This document shows, piece by piece, positions 36,056 to 48,929 of a stretch of DNA of 64,000 nucleotides. Source of the stretch: Dermacentor variabilis (lineage: Eukaryota > Arthropoda > Arachnida > Ixodida > Ixodidae); assembly GCF_050947875.1 (NCBI RefSeq), contig NC_134570.1, positions 200,769,750 to 200,833,749 on the forward strand, written 5' to 3'. Made by a program: the position numbers and the translations under genes. Below the pieces are notes generated by a model, which saw nothing but the letters and a program-made list of their open reading frames with translations, ran no database searches and had not been told where the DNA came from. How positions within the stretch are numbered: position 1 is the stretch's first letter; every line of letters begins with the position of its first letter.

Positions 36056-36118
36056 TATTGTTTATAATGTAGCGCACATACCAAGAACATATGTTTACTT
36101 CGCGTGTCATCTCGTCAG
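35933..36118. repeat. Foldback element with a (TA)n core
   Basis: CTGACGAGACGACACGC starts the left arm and its near complement ends the right arm (GCGTGTCATCTCGTCAG); both include AGTAAACATATG and TATGTGCGCTAC. The arms are about 62 bp each and the core is about 52 bp of TA (35997-36048). Its position inside an RTE copy suggests insertion there, though RTE sequence upstream was not recovered on the right. Confidence 0.75.
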
Positions 36119-38397
36119 CATGCAAGACGGTAGCTCTGAGGAAGAAGGCTGCGCTATATAGTCACCGGCAACTATACAGGTAATTAATCAACGTTCGAAA
36201 GCTCAATTTATTTCAACGCTTCGGACAAGGTTTCTGTAAAGTCGTAGCAAAGCTTGCATAGAAGCCAACATGTCAAGAAAATGGTTGCTCGTTGTAGCCG
36301 TCGCCATCTAGGTATTGGGGGAACAATTGACAGCAAGCAAAAAATACAAAAAATCAATAAATAAAAAGTGACGTAACAACTGGAAGCATCACTGTCATCA
36401 ACAGCTTTGCTGCTTGGCGCTCATGTATTAATTTCTTTAGCGCCCGTCATTTCTAACGCAACGCCAGCAGTTTATATTTCTTAGTTATTATAGGCGAGGT
36501 TGATACACGCCTCAGCTGAACAACCAGCATGTCATTAAACTATAGGAGTGGCGTGTGTCCTAATGAAACCACAAGTAGGCGGTTATTGGCGGCAATTGCT
36601 TCCGTATATTCCTTAGGAAAGTGAATGAGAAGGATGGAAATAATTGACAGTGCGACACAGGTTTCGAAAGAAACTTCAACTTTATTCCTCTAGAATAATG
36701 CAACCAATATAACTGACGAAATAAAACATGGTTCATTGGATGAAAAGTACTATGGCCAGCAAACAGTCGTAATGTATAGCACCATATGCGAAACCTTTTC
36801 CCAGAATTATTCGCAATTCTTCGCGACAGCACATATTCATATCCAACAATGATCAGACTACATCCTCCCACATGATCATTTGGAAAACATTCTACTAACC
36901 TTGCTGCCCGCCGGACCCTCAGAGCCTGAGTTACGGTGAGTGAACAAGCACAGCACGACGTTTCTTCGCTGAGCGTTCCGCATTTATCGTCATTACGATA
37001 CACAGCGCGTTGGATGCCGCAGCGTGAACTGCAAAGATAACAGAAAGCCTCCACTAACATGTTTCGCGAATGAATTCCGTGCGCTACGTGACGCAGAATT
37101 TGAAGCAGAGCGCACGCCGCACTTTGGACTAACACGTAAAGAAATAAAAAAAACTCAGATCAAACCGCCGCGCTCAAGTGAGCAACGCCATTCCGCACGA
37201 CATAATAGCTGGTTTGCAAAGTTTTATCATGACTTGCGTCAGAATGAAAAGTTGATAGCGGTCACCAAGATCAAATTAATCAATTGTGAAATAGAAAAAA
37301 AGAACATTTGTTGTTTTTATAGCAAAAATACATGAAACAGAATACTGACTTGTATGATAGTATTTTGATGAAAAATTTGCGAACACTTTTGTCACATTGG
37401 TTTTCTAGTTTCACTGTTTGTCCCCCCCGCCACCTAGTCTGGCTTCAACCGTTCCCTACTAACTGATATCTTTGGCGATAGATTTTTCCAAGCTTCGCGA
37501 CCTAGTTAGATGGACCTTGGCTTCGGGTGTGAAGCGGCTTTCTTAAAGAAAGGTTTTTCATGCCCACGACAGTTCCTTTATATAATTTTTTTGCAATCAA
37601 GTTTTGCACATTTCTTGAAGAGCTGTACGCTTGTGATTATGTTATCACTATTGTGTCTTCGTTAATTTCGTTTACTTCTTTCCAAACTATGCAAAGAAGA
37701 ATTTGCTAAGAAGTTCTAAACAAAAATTCGGAGGGTGTGCTATAGAAGAGGGATAACATATTCACAGATGTCCAAGTTTGCAAGAGGTACGTTTATTAAA
37801 AGCCATAATCTTGCATTTAAGTTTCCAATAAGGGTAACATACCATTCGGGAAACATTGTGTGATGAGTTACAAATGAGAAGCACCAGTTTCAAGCACCGT
37901 CGTCACCATGATCAGGTGAAAGCTGACCCATACGAGCTTCACACAAAGGTGACTTAGACAAAGTAACTACATTATCACGATTACTCATAATCCTAATCAC
38001 GTAAAGTAGCCGCATTCGAAAGATAATATGTCTCCTTAAAAATAACTTATATTCTTCCGGGGGGAGGGAGGGGGACACATAATATACGTCTTTGTCCATT
38101 CTACCCTGTGAAAAGGGGTGTACAGGATGTACAGGGTGTATGGGTGTCCACCCTGTAAAGGGGAGTACAGGGGTGTATGAAGTTGTGGCCGATGTTAGAC
38201 AAGCACCACCACCGCCACAAGCGATTTAGGTTAGGCGCGCACACACCTGTGTGGAAGTGAAGCATACATGCACGTTTCTTTAGACTACAATGACCTAAAA
38301 ATAAAAAAGAAGAAATGACGAATGCAATGTTTCAAATTCCGCAAGCTAACTTGGAAAATATGACTTACAAGCTAGAGACATGATAGCTTTCAATAAC
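36119..38397. other. No recognised gene; one longer unassigned open frame
   Basis: A minus-strand open frame of 191 codons (36560-37135) is the longest unassigned one. It is cysteine-rich in its first third (CYLCSSRC, CGTLSEETSCCAC) but has no signal peptide or known domain, and I do not claim it as a gene. At 38121-38185 short TACAGGGTG words appear in both orientations, with an exact 9-bp inverted pair at 38130-38138 and 38149-38157. Confidence 0.35.

Positions 38398-38449
<52 letters not shown>
38398..38449. repeat. (AATC)n microsatellite, probable LINE tail on the minus strand
   Basis: Thirteen or so CAAT repeats are followed by CATCTTTATTGCGGACATAAATAAAATG. Read on the minus strand this is a 3' UTR with AATAAAG next to (GATT)n, a CR1-like ending, but no coding part was identified. 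Confidence 0.75.
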
Positions 38450-38707
38450 CCATCTTTATTGCGGACATAAATAAAATGTTGTAGATATGTCCACGAGGCG
38501 TGGCAAAATAAAACACGTGTGTTTCCTGACAAGCGTTTTGTTATGGCTTTAAAGCGAAGGATTGCCGTTCAAAGTAATGTTATCGTCTAACCGCACAGCG
38601 TACGCATATTCACACGAGCACAAACAAACAATGAAGAAATGGTGGGATTTCCCACGCATGGCACACTGCAGAATGGAATACGGCGAAGCGCACTGCTCAC
38701 ATGCAGC

Positions 38708-39342
38708 AACATACAGGATGTTTCGCTTAACTTGAGCGAAACTTTAAATACACGCAACTACTACGTAGCTGAACAGAGCCAAGGTAATGTTGTTTGCCGT
38801 CGCTTAGAGATATTAAGATTATTTTCTTCCATTTGGCCGAAGTGCATAATTCGTTGTAACTAATTATTCGACTTCTAAATTATTACGGTTATATGAAAAG
38901 TGTCAACGAGAAAATTGGAGAGCAATATGAAAAACTCCCGTTACAGCTTTCCATTGTTTAATACGTGCAACATAAAATGCGTTTTTTCGAGCATGAAAGA
39001 AGCCCACGAATAGATGCAAAATTGACGCGTGGCAGTCGGCTCGAGTAGCTTTGCGTATACTAGCGAGCTTTCTTGACGCTCAGAAAAACACGTTTACGTA
39101 GCACGCATTGAGCAATAGAAAGCTCTAAGCTCTATCGGGAGTTTTCATTTGGATATATAATTTTCTCATTTTTACTTCTTATATAATTATAATTAAAACT
39201 AGTTATGCAATAAGGTGGAATGGAAAACAAATATTCTGAGTATCTGCAAGCGACGGCAGACAGCGTTACCTTAGTTCGGTGGAGCTACCTGGCATTTCCA
39301 TAATTTGAATGATTGGCTCAAATTACATGAGACCGTCTGCAT
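38708..39342. repeat. Foldback MITE of the TACAGGGTGT family, about 635 bp
   Basis: The left end is TACAGGATGTTTCGCTTAACTTGAGC. The left arm (AATGTTGTTTGCCGTCGCTT, GAAAATT, AAAACTCCCG, TGCGTTTTTTCGAGC) is mirrored in 39090-39290. The right terminus is degraded. Central spacer about 38990-39085. Non-coding; the partial element at 6965-7247 is a relative. Confidence 0.7.
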
Positions 39343-41525
39343 AGTACACGTATTTTGGTCGTGTGAATTGCTGCGTGTTTATTGGGGGAAGAATATATAA
39401 TCGAGCTTCCGACAGCATCGCCACTAATGCATGTTCTCGATCCTTAATTTTTCTTCTTTTAGTTCTAAACGGAGATCACGTATTCACTAAAAGCTGCAGG
39501 CATTATGAAACGTATGCGCCGTCACACGGTGCTGAGAAAAAAACATATATCTGAAAATGGTGACACATACAAAAAATTATAATCGCCTCATTGCGATGGT
39601 GTCGTCATATTGCGCACTCTGAAGACGACTGCGTCCGCATTTAATTAGGCCACGGCAGCTGTTTCAAATGACCTTTTTTTTGTGCAGCAGGGCAGTAACT
39701 CTATTCTGACTACTACGCTCACGTGAGGAAAACGTGGTCGCAGCCCACTTTATCCTCTGGCGTCAAACGTTACAGCAGTCTTTGTACAAGCCACAATTCC
39801 CTCGTCTTTCTTTAGCAACTTCTTCGTTATTCTGATGTTTTGATATACGAAGAAATTAATTAAATTTCAAGTGAAGGTTGGCCTTCATAAGGCAAGTGTT
39901 GTTTTGCAGGATGGATAGGGCTCTCTGAAACACAGCAGGTCGATGGCTTCATAAGCGTTATAGAGGCTTTATTGTGGCATCACATTTATTGATTTAAAAA
40001 GCGTTCTTAATTTTTTTATCTAATGTGCTGCCGTTGCATGTTCGCCGTTTCCCTTGACTGCCCTGCTCTCCTCGCACTAGGCAACTTGCGAACTGAAGAG
40101 CATGCTTGGCTCAAGCGTTTTAACACCCACTGTCCATCGAGATCCGTCATCACCCTATCGGGGCGCCGAATGAGAATAAAAATTGTGATGGGTTCCTACT
40201 CGAGTTATTTGCCTCATATCAAAGGCTAACTCTACATCCGTCCGCGTGTCCTGTAAAGTTGAGATTCGTAGGCCTTGTTGTCTGCACGCATTCCCTGTTT
40301 TCAGGTGTAGAACCACAAAGCGGGAACATGATCCGCGCATTCAAATCTGAACGTTCAAAGAGTAAACATAGTACAAGTAAGCAAAGCCGTACTGCTTTAC
40401 ACGTTAAAGCTGCAAAATATAGCTCGTACTACGTTCGCTGGGAACATAGATTGACGTTGTGAAGGTGACATTTTCAAATTTATAGGAGATAGAGAAAACG
40501 ATGACTTGCACAAAACTACCACGTGATCTTGCTGGTCAGAACTACGCTAGGATAGAGCAATGGCTACTGGGGATGATAAAAACGAAATAAAAGAAATCCT
40601 CCACGACGCTGTCAACGGGCTTGGTGTCATTAGTTGGAGTGAAAATATGAGGATGCAACACGTTCTTTACGCTGAATAGAATTACAGCGCTGGTAGTAAT
40701 GTAAACAGGAATGATTTATGACGCCCACAATTTATGAGTGTCCGGCAGAAGACTGTCACATCACCCTTATTGTTTTACGCAATGGATCATTATTTTTTAC
40801 TTGAGGTGCAATTACACTGACTGAGCTATATATTAGATCCTTGGGTAGTTCTGTACAATGACTTTTATGTTGCGACGTTCAATACCAACTTTAGCTGTGG
40901 CCAGCTCCAATGGCTTTCCCATGTTGCAAGCAGGTTCATCATAATCAGCATATTGATGTCAAACGCAAGATGAGGACATTATCACCTTTTCGTTGGTCCG
41001 GTGCTGCTTTAACCAGTTTTTAGCCTGTGCCATAATTTTTTTTTAAATTTCACCACGTCATTTATTCGGCTCCCCCAGACAGTGGGTATATACCCCCTCA
41101 GAACAATTCAGATACGTCAATAATATATTACTATAGTCTTTATCAGTACCAGTACCACTTACTCAAGTACCGGAACTATACAGACTGTCATATGAATGGA
41201 GAAACGGAGCGCACAAAGTCTGTAATAGGGCTGTATCGTCAAAATATAGAGAAAAGCAAGAGACAAATCATACCTCACAACATACGCTACTTGCAAATGA
41301 GACAAATGCACTAAACTTCAGCCGTTGCTCCATTCTCAATTTGTACACGTTACAGGAAAGAATTTACGGAATATAAACAAAAGTACTTCACTCCAAAATT
41401 TTATTAAGGAGAAAACCTTAAGTGGCTCATGGCTAGAAAAATCCATTCTCCGGCGTTAGCGAAAAATTGACCGTCCGGCATTACGGCACCAAAATTCAAT
41501 GGCACCAAAAGGGATGGGGCCACCA
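39343..41525. other. No recognised gene
   Basis: Only short motif-free frames. No structural RNA or repeat family recognised. Confidence 0.4.
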
Positions 41526-41935
41526 CTGTTTGTTGAACAGCGCCAACATTGATGGGAATCGAACCCAAGACCTTTGGTGTTAATTAAGGGCGAATTTATT
41601 TAGGGCACAGGTAATTAAGTAGAGGTAAATAAGGCACTTGAACCCACGACCACTGGTGAGAGTCGAAATCTCGAGCTTATTTGGAAGTCGAACCCACGAT
41701 ATTTTCTCTCAAGTACCGTGAAGTTAATTAAGCAACACTAACTAAGATAGAGGTAAAGAAGGCACTAGGGTCCACGATCTTCGTTGAGAGTCGAACCCTT
41801 ACCCTTCGGTAGGAGTCGAACCCAGTATCTCTGATGTTACTTAGGGCGAAGTCAATCATTTCACAGGTAATTAAGGTACAGCTAATTAGGGCACTCGAAC
41901 CCACAACCTTTGGTGGGAGAAAACAAGTAATCAGA
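41526..41935. repeat. Degenerate array of TCGAACCCACGACCTTTGGTG-like words
   Basis: About seven imperfect copies of a word like GTCGAACCCACGACC occur with irregular spacing, interspersed with AATTAAGGCAC and GGTGAGAG pieces. The complement GGTTCGACTCC or GGTTCGATTCC matches the tRNA B box. No A box or cloverleaf could be drawn. Probably a decayed tRNA-related dispersed repeat. Confidence 0.6.
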
Positions 41936-44389
41936 TGTAACAACGCATTCCAATGAGAATGTCAAGCAATTTAACGAATGTCTCGTGCGCGCGGAAGTTT
42001 TCGTCTTCATCCTCTTTAGCGCAGGCTAACATGTTTTTCTAGCCCTTCTATGGTATATGATTTTCATAACTTATATGTTGCATCAGTGCGTCTTCGTTTG
42101 AAAGTACGATCAAATGAAAGCGGCGTGCGGGAGTTCATCCTTTCGAGCCTTAAAGTCAAGCTTTGTTTATGAAAGTTCCTTGATTTTTCTGACAGTTGCA
42201 GTGTGCTGCGGCTGTCTACGCGAATAACTCAACTTATAAAAAAAAGTTGGATTACATACCTGATGCTTAGATCGAAACACGGCCCTAATGCATAGCATCC
42301 TGATGCTGTAATTATTAAAGCACAATGACTATTCTTTTTATTTATTGCCTGCACAACTTCAGTGCAGAACATTTGCAATGACAGTGACATTTCCGTTCAA
42401 TTGACTTTCTTGAAAAAACATGCACCCAAATCAATAAAGAAGAAATAGCCGAAAATGAAACTTGCACAAACATGCAAGTTCATTTAATATAGCTAGCCAG
42501 TACGGCAGCTCAGGTTGAGTGCTGTAGGTGGCGCGAATGTATGCAATGCTTTTTCAACAATGTTTTCTATTCCAGAACGTACCTTCTCAAACACTCACAA
42601 ACAGCCTGACTTGTAGGCTGCAGTTTTCGGCATCCAGCGCGAAATGTTTTTATAAATGTTCAGTGATACCATCGCCTTGAAAATCAAGAGGAAGTTCTTT
42701 TAGTGTCTAACGAAACACTAAAACAAAATTCCGTTAATTGAAGACAACGCAGTGGGCAGAACGATATGCTATTATGGACGGAGAGTTTTAATTTGGTTAT
42801 CAATCTACATATACAGGAACCATGCATAAAATGTTGGCGCTAAGCCGCCATGGTAGCAACCCGCCGAAAGAGAGAGCACTTCAATGAACTGAAACTACAA
42901 AACATATTTCATAATTACATAAAGCAAAAGACGTACTGATGATACGACATATGGGATTTACTGGCGCAAGGGTGAGAGATAGCCAATGAGCTCCATGATA
43001 CCGCCAGAGCCCATACATTTTCTGAACGTTATGGGAATTTCAACCACTTTGGAAGTAAAAGTTGTGCCAGCATATAGCAGGTAGCTGGCTATTGAGCCAG
43101 CTATCTCCAATTGTGGGGTTCCGTAAAAGGTTTCCAGGCATACCGATGCAGTAAGGCTTGTCTGCCAGAATAGCATGTGTATACAGAGCAATTGCAAGAT
43201 CATCTGTTGTAATTGTTGACCAGAACTGGCTCCTAACTGCTTCACCACGGTAAAAAGAGCGCGTGAGAAGTACGCTTTATGAAACTAAGCTAAGGAAAAC
43301 TAGACAAGACACTACTCTACACAAAGTGTAAGAAACTACACGAGAAGATAGGGTTCAGCATCTCTCATGGAAGCTTTTTTTGCCTTCTGTCAGAGTCAAC
43401 TTCCGTTTTAAATTTCAGTTCAGATGCCCTCTCGACCATTTCGTTGACGTGTCGGTTCCTCGGCAAATGCTCATCAAGCATGGTTCCCTTAATATACGTT
43501 AAACAAGCTAAAATTTTAGTTGAAAACATCGCTCTGTTTTTGTCTGTTTCTCTGCCGTTCTCGTTGTCCTAAACATCATTGGGCTAACTTATATTTTGCT
43601 CCTTATCTCTAACCTGCACCGCGAAATGTAACAACCACATTGTCAGATTTATTCGGGGTGCTGGCATCTCTAATTCAAAGCAGCCCTGTCTACATTTTTC
43701 TGACACAATTTTATAGACAGCACTACGCAAACACGTAATCCTGCTGGTAATTTGATTACTGAGGTTATCAGTACAGATCTCACAAGAAATAGCTGTTTAG
43801 CATCTAGTCATTTATGTGCTTTTAATTGGAATAACACAGCAAGTATATCATGCTGAAATCAAGTTTTAGCTCTTTTACTCAAGGCATAGCAGAAACTTTT
43901 GATAAATGATGCTCAGCTTTGATTATCATCCCGTGCTTTTACATACTCTTGGTAGTTATGATTTTGATTTCTGCTCAGAGTAAATTTTATAATCGCGAAC
44001 ATCTCCTCGTTGTACAATAAAGAGAAATGCTACTGCGCTTCTCAGTGTTGTTACGGCGCTATAATATGTAATGATTTGGGCTGCTGGCTTTTCAGAAGCG
44101 TATTAACGGTTTATATGTATGCACTGTGAATTTAAGAAGCATGCTTCAGTGAGTATTATTGCATCCCACAATGACCGGCGTAGTGAGGCTGAACAACCTG
44201 AACATGCCTCGTAGCTTATAGCACGCTGCATTTCACTGCAGCATTTCGGAACAGATAGTTTACTTAAAATCTGCATTTTCCATTATAGCTTGCGTTCCTG
44301 CCTGTTTGATAGAACAAAATGTTTCTTCTCTTCATTTTTCTGCTCACAGTGTCCAGTGGTGTGCAATCATCTTTAGCTACTGATATGTG
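41936..44389. other. No recognised gene
   Basis: A minus-strand open frame of 96 codons (42958-43248) and others lack motifs. The stretch 43400-44020 may be a decayed LINE 3' region, but no convincing motif was found. Confidence 0.35.
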
Positions 44390-45630
44390 CTGTGTTACTT
44401 CACCTACACGTTGGCCATGCACAACTGGCTCAGAGCCCAGCGCGAAAAGCTTAATGCCCTCATTAGAAAATTCGTCAAGAGAAGCCTCGGGCTGCCCGTG
44501 AGAACGCATGCCGACGACCTGCTTCGGCTTGGCATAAGCAACACCACGGAGGAGATAACTGAGGCCCAGGAACGGGTCCAGCTGACTCCGCTGTCCACCA
44601 TGCCGGCCGGCAGGCGTATCTTCGAGGAGATCGGAGTCGCATCAACCCAGAACTTGGCTGAAAACACTCAAATCCCCAGAGACATAGAGGAGAAGATCGT
44701 GGTCACCCATTTGGCCCGCAACGTTCATCCCGTTCACAACGCAGGTCGTCGCCAGGCAAGAGCATTGAATATGCTGAGGCAAATAAACAAGGACAAGATC
44801 GAAGCAAGCTTCGAGGACGCAGCGGCATACCGAGAGGGCAAGGCTTTTGCGGTTTCCGTCGTGTACACGCTAGGGAAAGCCATCGATTGTGCTTCCGTCC
44901 GGACGACGAACCCCGAGGTGGCCGCTGAAGTGGCCATTGCACTCGCCATGCAAGCCGGCCGGAGAGAAAGGGTGTATAGCGATTCGAAAGTGGCCGTCAG
45001 TGCATTCCAGAAAGGCCGGGTAGCCCGGCAGGTAATTCAAATTCAGAAAGACGCCAAACAGGGCGACACCTCCATACACTCCATCCTTTGGTTCCCTGCT
45101 CACGTCGGGGCGATTGAGCGGGTTCCTCTGAAGCTCAACGAGTCTGCCCCGGAAGCTGCGCGTGGCTTTACCGGGCGCGCTGCCCTCCCCGGACACAGAG
45201 ATCAATCGCTTTACAGATCGATCGATGTCACCTGCATTCTCTAGGCGCAGGTGCCGCAAGTCTCACCAAAGCAAATTCTTTATCACGTACAATGAACTTA
45301 CTAAATTATTTTACTTAGAGAGAAGGGTTTTCCCACCTCCTCACTCCCAGTTAAGCAGGACGCAGGCGGTCACCCTCAGACTCTTTCAAACGAACTCCTA
45401 CCCAAATCCGGCGTCCCTTAACAACAAATATCACGAGATTTTTCCGAATTGTTCTTGCGTGGCCTGTAGTGAGGTTACTACTTTGCCTCATATGCTCTGG
45501 GAGTGCGGGTAGCTGGGCCCGAAGTTAACCAAGGAAAAGTGGGACGTGCTCCAGCGAAGTCCCGTCTTTGAGGACCAAATCCTAACCCTGCAGCGCGCCC
45601 GCGATCGGGCCGGCAGACTAGATCCGTCAG
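44390..45630 (+). pseudogene. I-type LINE 3' half: RT end, RNase H, zinc knuckle
   Basis: The open frame 44387-45244 begins at the thumb region (RKFVKRSLGLPVRTHADDLLRLGI) and includes RNase H acidic blocks: FEDAAAY, EVAAEVAIALAM, YSDSKVAVSAF and the WFPAHVGAIE ... LNESAPEAAR region. A frame change leads to 45162-45512 with YNELTKLFYLERR, VTLRLFQTNSYPNP and a C.VAC...HMLWEC zinc motif. The element continues to a 3' UTR with CCCAATAAAACTTTATTCACTAACTCAC and a long (CTCA)n tail. It is 5'-truncated and related to the copies at 0.9-2.5 and 59.8-61.9 kb. The 76-bp block at 45208-45283 sits in the frame-change area and may be an insertion. Confidence 0.85.
45208..45283. repeat. 76-bp direct repeat, copy 1
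   Basis: Ungapped match with seven differences (about 91 percent) to 46678-46753. It contains CACCTGC ... GCAGGTG, a 7-bp stem. Similarity stops at both edges. Confidence 0.8.
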
Positions 45631-45694
45631 TCCCGTCATGGGATTAGCCTGGTGCGCGTTTTATCGCGTTTTGGTGGACCCAATAAAACTTTAT

Positions 45695-45874
45695 TCACTA
45701 ACTCACGCACTGGCTCGCTCTGCTCGCTCGCTCGCTCACTCGCTCGCTCGCTCACTCACTCACTCACTCACTCACTCACTCACTCACTCACTCACTCACT
45801 CACTCACTCACTCACTCACTCACTCACTCACTCACTCACTCACTCACTCACTCACTCACTCACTCACTCACTCA
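45695..45874. repeat. (CTCA)n microsatellite, expanded LINE tail
   Basis: After AATAAAACTTTATTCACTAACTCACGC the tail passes through CTCGCT variants into about 120 bp of pure CTCA. Its position exactly at the LINE 3' end shows its origin. Confidence 0.92.
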
Positions 45875-48800
45875 TATAATCGATCTGTCTGCGAGGCAAA
45901 TATCAGAAAATATTGGGATGCAATCATGTAATACAACCAAGCAAACACAATAATGCGAGCCTTGTTCTAAACCAGTTCTAGCGTTTGCTCTACCTATTGC
46001 CAGGTTTGATCTCCACGTTAGACCAGCACATGCCTTGCTGAACAAGCACTTTTTGCATGCAAGAAGGAGGCTGACTGTGAGGTACACGGTAGGCACGTGG
46101 AACTGGAGTAACACTAGGTATTTCAATAGTGGTTAGGTCAACAAGCAAATTGTTTTCGCTATAATTGTTCCTTTGAAGTATCTTAGTTAAGTCGAATGAA
46201 AAAATGCGAATTATGACCTGTTGCTTTTACATGTATTGTCTATTCTGTGAGGAGGACGAGCCATGAGATATTTACACTTAGCGAACATAACTTCAAAATG
46301 GTTCTTTCCTTAAAAGTTTCACTTGGCTGATTAGAAAATACTCCGCTTTGATAATTTTCGGCATATATTTACCACAAGCATGGTCACAAAAGCAAACTAA
46401 TGACAAGAAAGACGTCTTTAAATTGACAGGCCATTCATGACAAGTTTAACACTCTACAGGACACAAGCAGCAAAAGCAGAAATCCTGCATCTTGCTTTAG
46501 TCATGGAAGGTGAAATCCTCTTGAGAAAGGTACGCCAAACATTTTTCAACTTATTGCCGGCTGAGTCAAAGAGAAAAATGTTGCTGTAGCCCTTAGTGCC
46601 CATAATACATCCCGCAGCTTGAAGCAAATACCACCGCGTCTAAATGCGAATTAAGCGGCGCCTGATGAGCAACAACAGCTTTGCAGATCGACAGATGTTA
46701 CCTGCATTCTCTAGGGGCAGGTGCCGCAAGTCTCACCAAAGAAAGTTCTTTATTGTGCAATGTACATCGTCAAACTCAGACTATATTCATGCAGCTAATA
46801 CTGTGTTGGCCGCCCATGAAACTGTTTAAATGATTTCTTTGAAAGGCACGTCAAGAATACTTAAAGACAAAGAATATTTTCCAGATCTTGCATTGTGGAA
46901 GCTCAAGCTACAAATTTATGTTCTCCAAATATCAGCATGATCTAGAGTCAGTAAGTCTAGATGATTTCCTCACAGTGGCTAAGAAAGGGAGCATAAAGCA
47001 GTACCTACCACTCAGAACTTGTCCTTTCATTCTGTGGGGAATGCGAAAATTAGGCATCGCATTGACGGAAGCGAGTGTGATTGTATCCCATGGAAAAGGA
47101 AATATGTTTTACTTGGCCTCAAAAAGTGACACAGAAAGGCAAGTGGCATCGTTTCACGGTGAGAGTGTCAATTATAGTGTGCATTGTCACGTAACCAACA
47201 ACCCGGGCAGGCAGAGGTATATTGCTTGGGCACTACAACATGTTGCCTGAAATCGTACCTTATAAACTTCTACTGACTTTTCGATAGACAATAATTTTGC
47301 TTCTTATTTCCCAATGGCGTGCGTTGAAAGCTATCGTTTAATGGTTCCAATGTTTGCCCTGTTGACATGGTGACGCGAGAGCGGCATTGTGGGAGTGGGA
47401 CAAAGTTTGCTATCTTTTTAGGATGTCTAAAATACGCTGCACATTTAGGGCGTTGACACGTCGGTCCAACACTAGCTTAGGCGTCGGCAGTGTAGGCACC
47501 AGTGTAGGCGTGCTTGGCAAGCGAACAAATCACCTCGACTGACTACACGGCCTGTGTCTGAGGCAACACATGCAACTATAACTGAACAAGAAAAAAGGAT
47601 CGAATGTCATGTGACCACTTGCCTAGCGAGGACAGCTATTAGGGTCATAATTTGAGTTTTTAACAAAAACTAACCAATCCTGCATAAATTCGATGCCCTT
47701 CCAGTTTCTTACTTTAGCAGCATGCCGTAGCCATCGCGTTCAGTAACCAGTGTTGCAAGCGTCTGTACAACTTCATAAGAGAAAGTACTCGTTGAAAAAT
47801 TGTGCTTTAAAATTTTCTAACTTTATAGAGAATCTACCATGTATTCGGTCTCTTCAAATGGTGGCTTCCTGCTGCGCTACAAAAAATTTCCTTGCATTAC
47901 GCTAGTGTCTCCTTAAGTGAACCTCTTCAATGAGAAACGTCTGATGCATAAATGAAACTTACTTAAAGTCAGTCTGACCTTCATGGCTGCTCATTTTACA
48001 TTTCGCACTTGTACGTCTGTAAAATGCTGCATCGATGAAAAAATACAGTGTCTGAATATAGCACTGTATTTGTAATCTCAGAGTATTTTACCTCACGCAC
48101 TATAATTAATCAAGTAAGCGATATCAACTTGCGTACACACCACTCTTTGCAGATTTGTAAGCATTGCCGATACTAGCGTTCTTGAAACACAAGCACAAAC
48201 TCATTTTACTAACTTCTGTGCAAGGAAACTGAAATATCCATCCTTTACTTTTACGGCCACAACTGCATAGAACTATAGGTTGCCATTATGAAAATCATTC
48301 TATCAGGTTATGGTGGTGTCAAAGTAAGACATCCACCTTAAGCATTCGAGCCATTTTCCGCAACATTTACAATACCTTATTGGATATTAACAAGATTCGC
48401 AAAGGCGCCAATTCTAAAGTTATTAATTTTTGCTGACTGTACCATATTAGAAGTCACTCAAGACTTGTGCATTCTGAAATAAAATCACAAAGAAAGCTTA
48501 TCCTATACCCGAAAGACAATTCTACCTGTTAATTCCTGTAACTTCTTCAGAACCCATTTTCTTATACAAAGTGAGACCTACCACATAAAGTTTGCTAAAA
48601 ACAAATGGTAAAGAGCAGAAACATCTCTCAAAGCCTACACACCAAGGACTCATAAAATGATATACGTTATCTTTAAGGTGCAAGTGCATTTTCTTTTATT
48701 CAGGACAAAGTGCTTGCATAATTTGTACAGCTATGGGGAAATTACAAGGTGGAATAATGATCTTGGGTGCAATTTTCCAGTGTTGACTATTATACACAGC

Positions 48801-48929
48801 AACGAAAGAGAAACCAAACGTCTCATGGCTCACCTGCTTAAAGTCTATTCAGTTCCACGTGTCATGTCCACTCACATACTGATTGCAAAAGTGGCTAGAG
48901 AGCAAATTGGGGCAGCTTATACCTTTGTT
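45875..48929. other. No recognised gene apart from repeat copy 2
   Basis: A 120-codon plus-strand open frame (46888-47250) has no known domain. 47270-48650 is AT-rich and featureless. Confidence 0.35.
46678..46753. repeat. 76-bp direct repeat, copy 2
   Basis: Stand-alone copy of 45208-45283, 1470 bp downstream, without adjoining LINE similarity. Confidence 0.8.

Noticed and set aside
36560..37135. 191-codon minus-strand open frame, cysteine-rich
   Set aside because: No signal peptide, no spacing typical of a known tick secreted family, and no splice or promoter support; length alone is not convincing in this composition.
41526..41935. Cluster of tRNA genes
   Set aside because: Only B-box-like words; no A box, acceptor stem or cloverleaf could be built.
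45638..45931. Open frame of repeated LTHS
   Set aside because: Translation of the (CTCA)n LINE tail.
46661..46760. CTGATGAG near the 76-bp repeat as a hammerhead core
   Set aside because: No matching CGAAA and stems.
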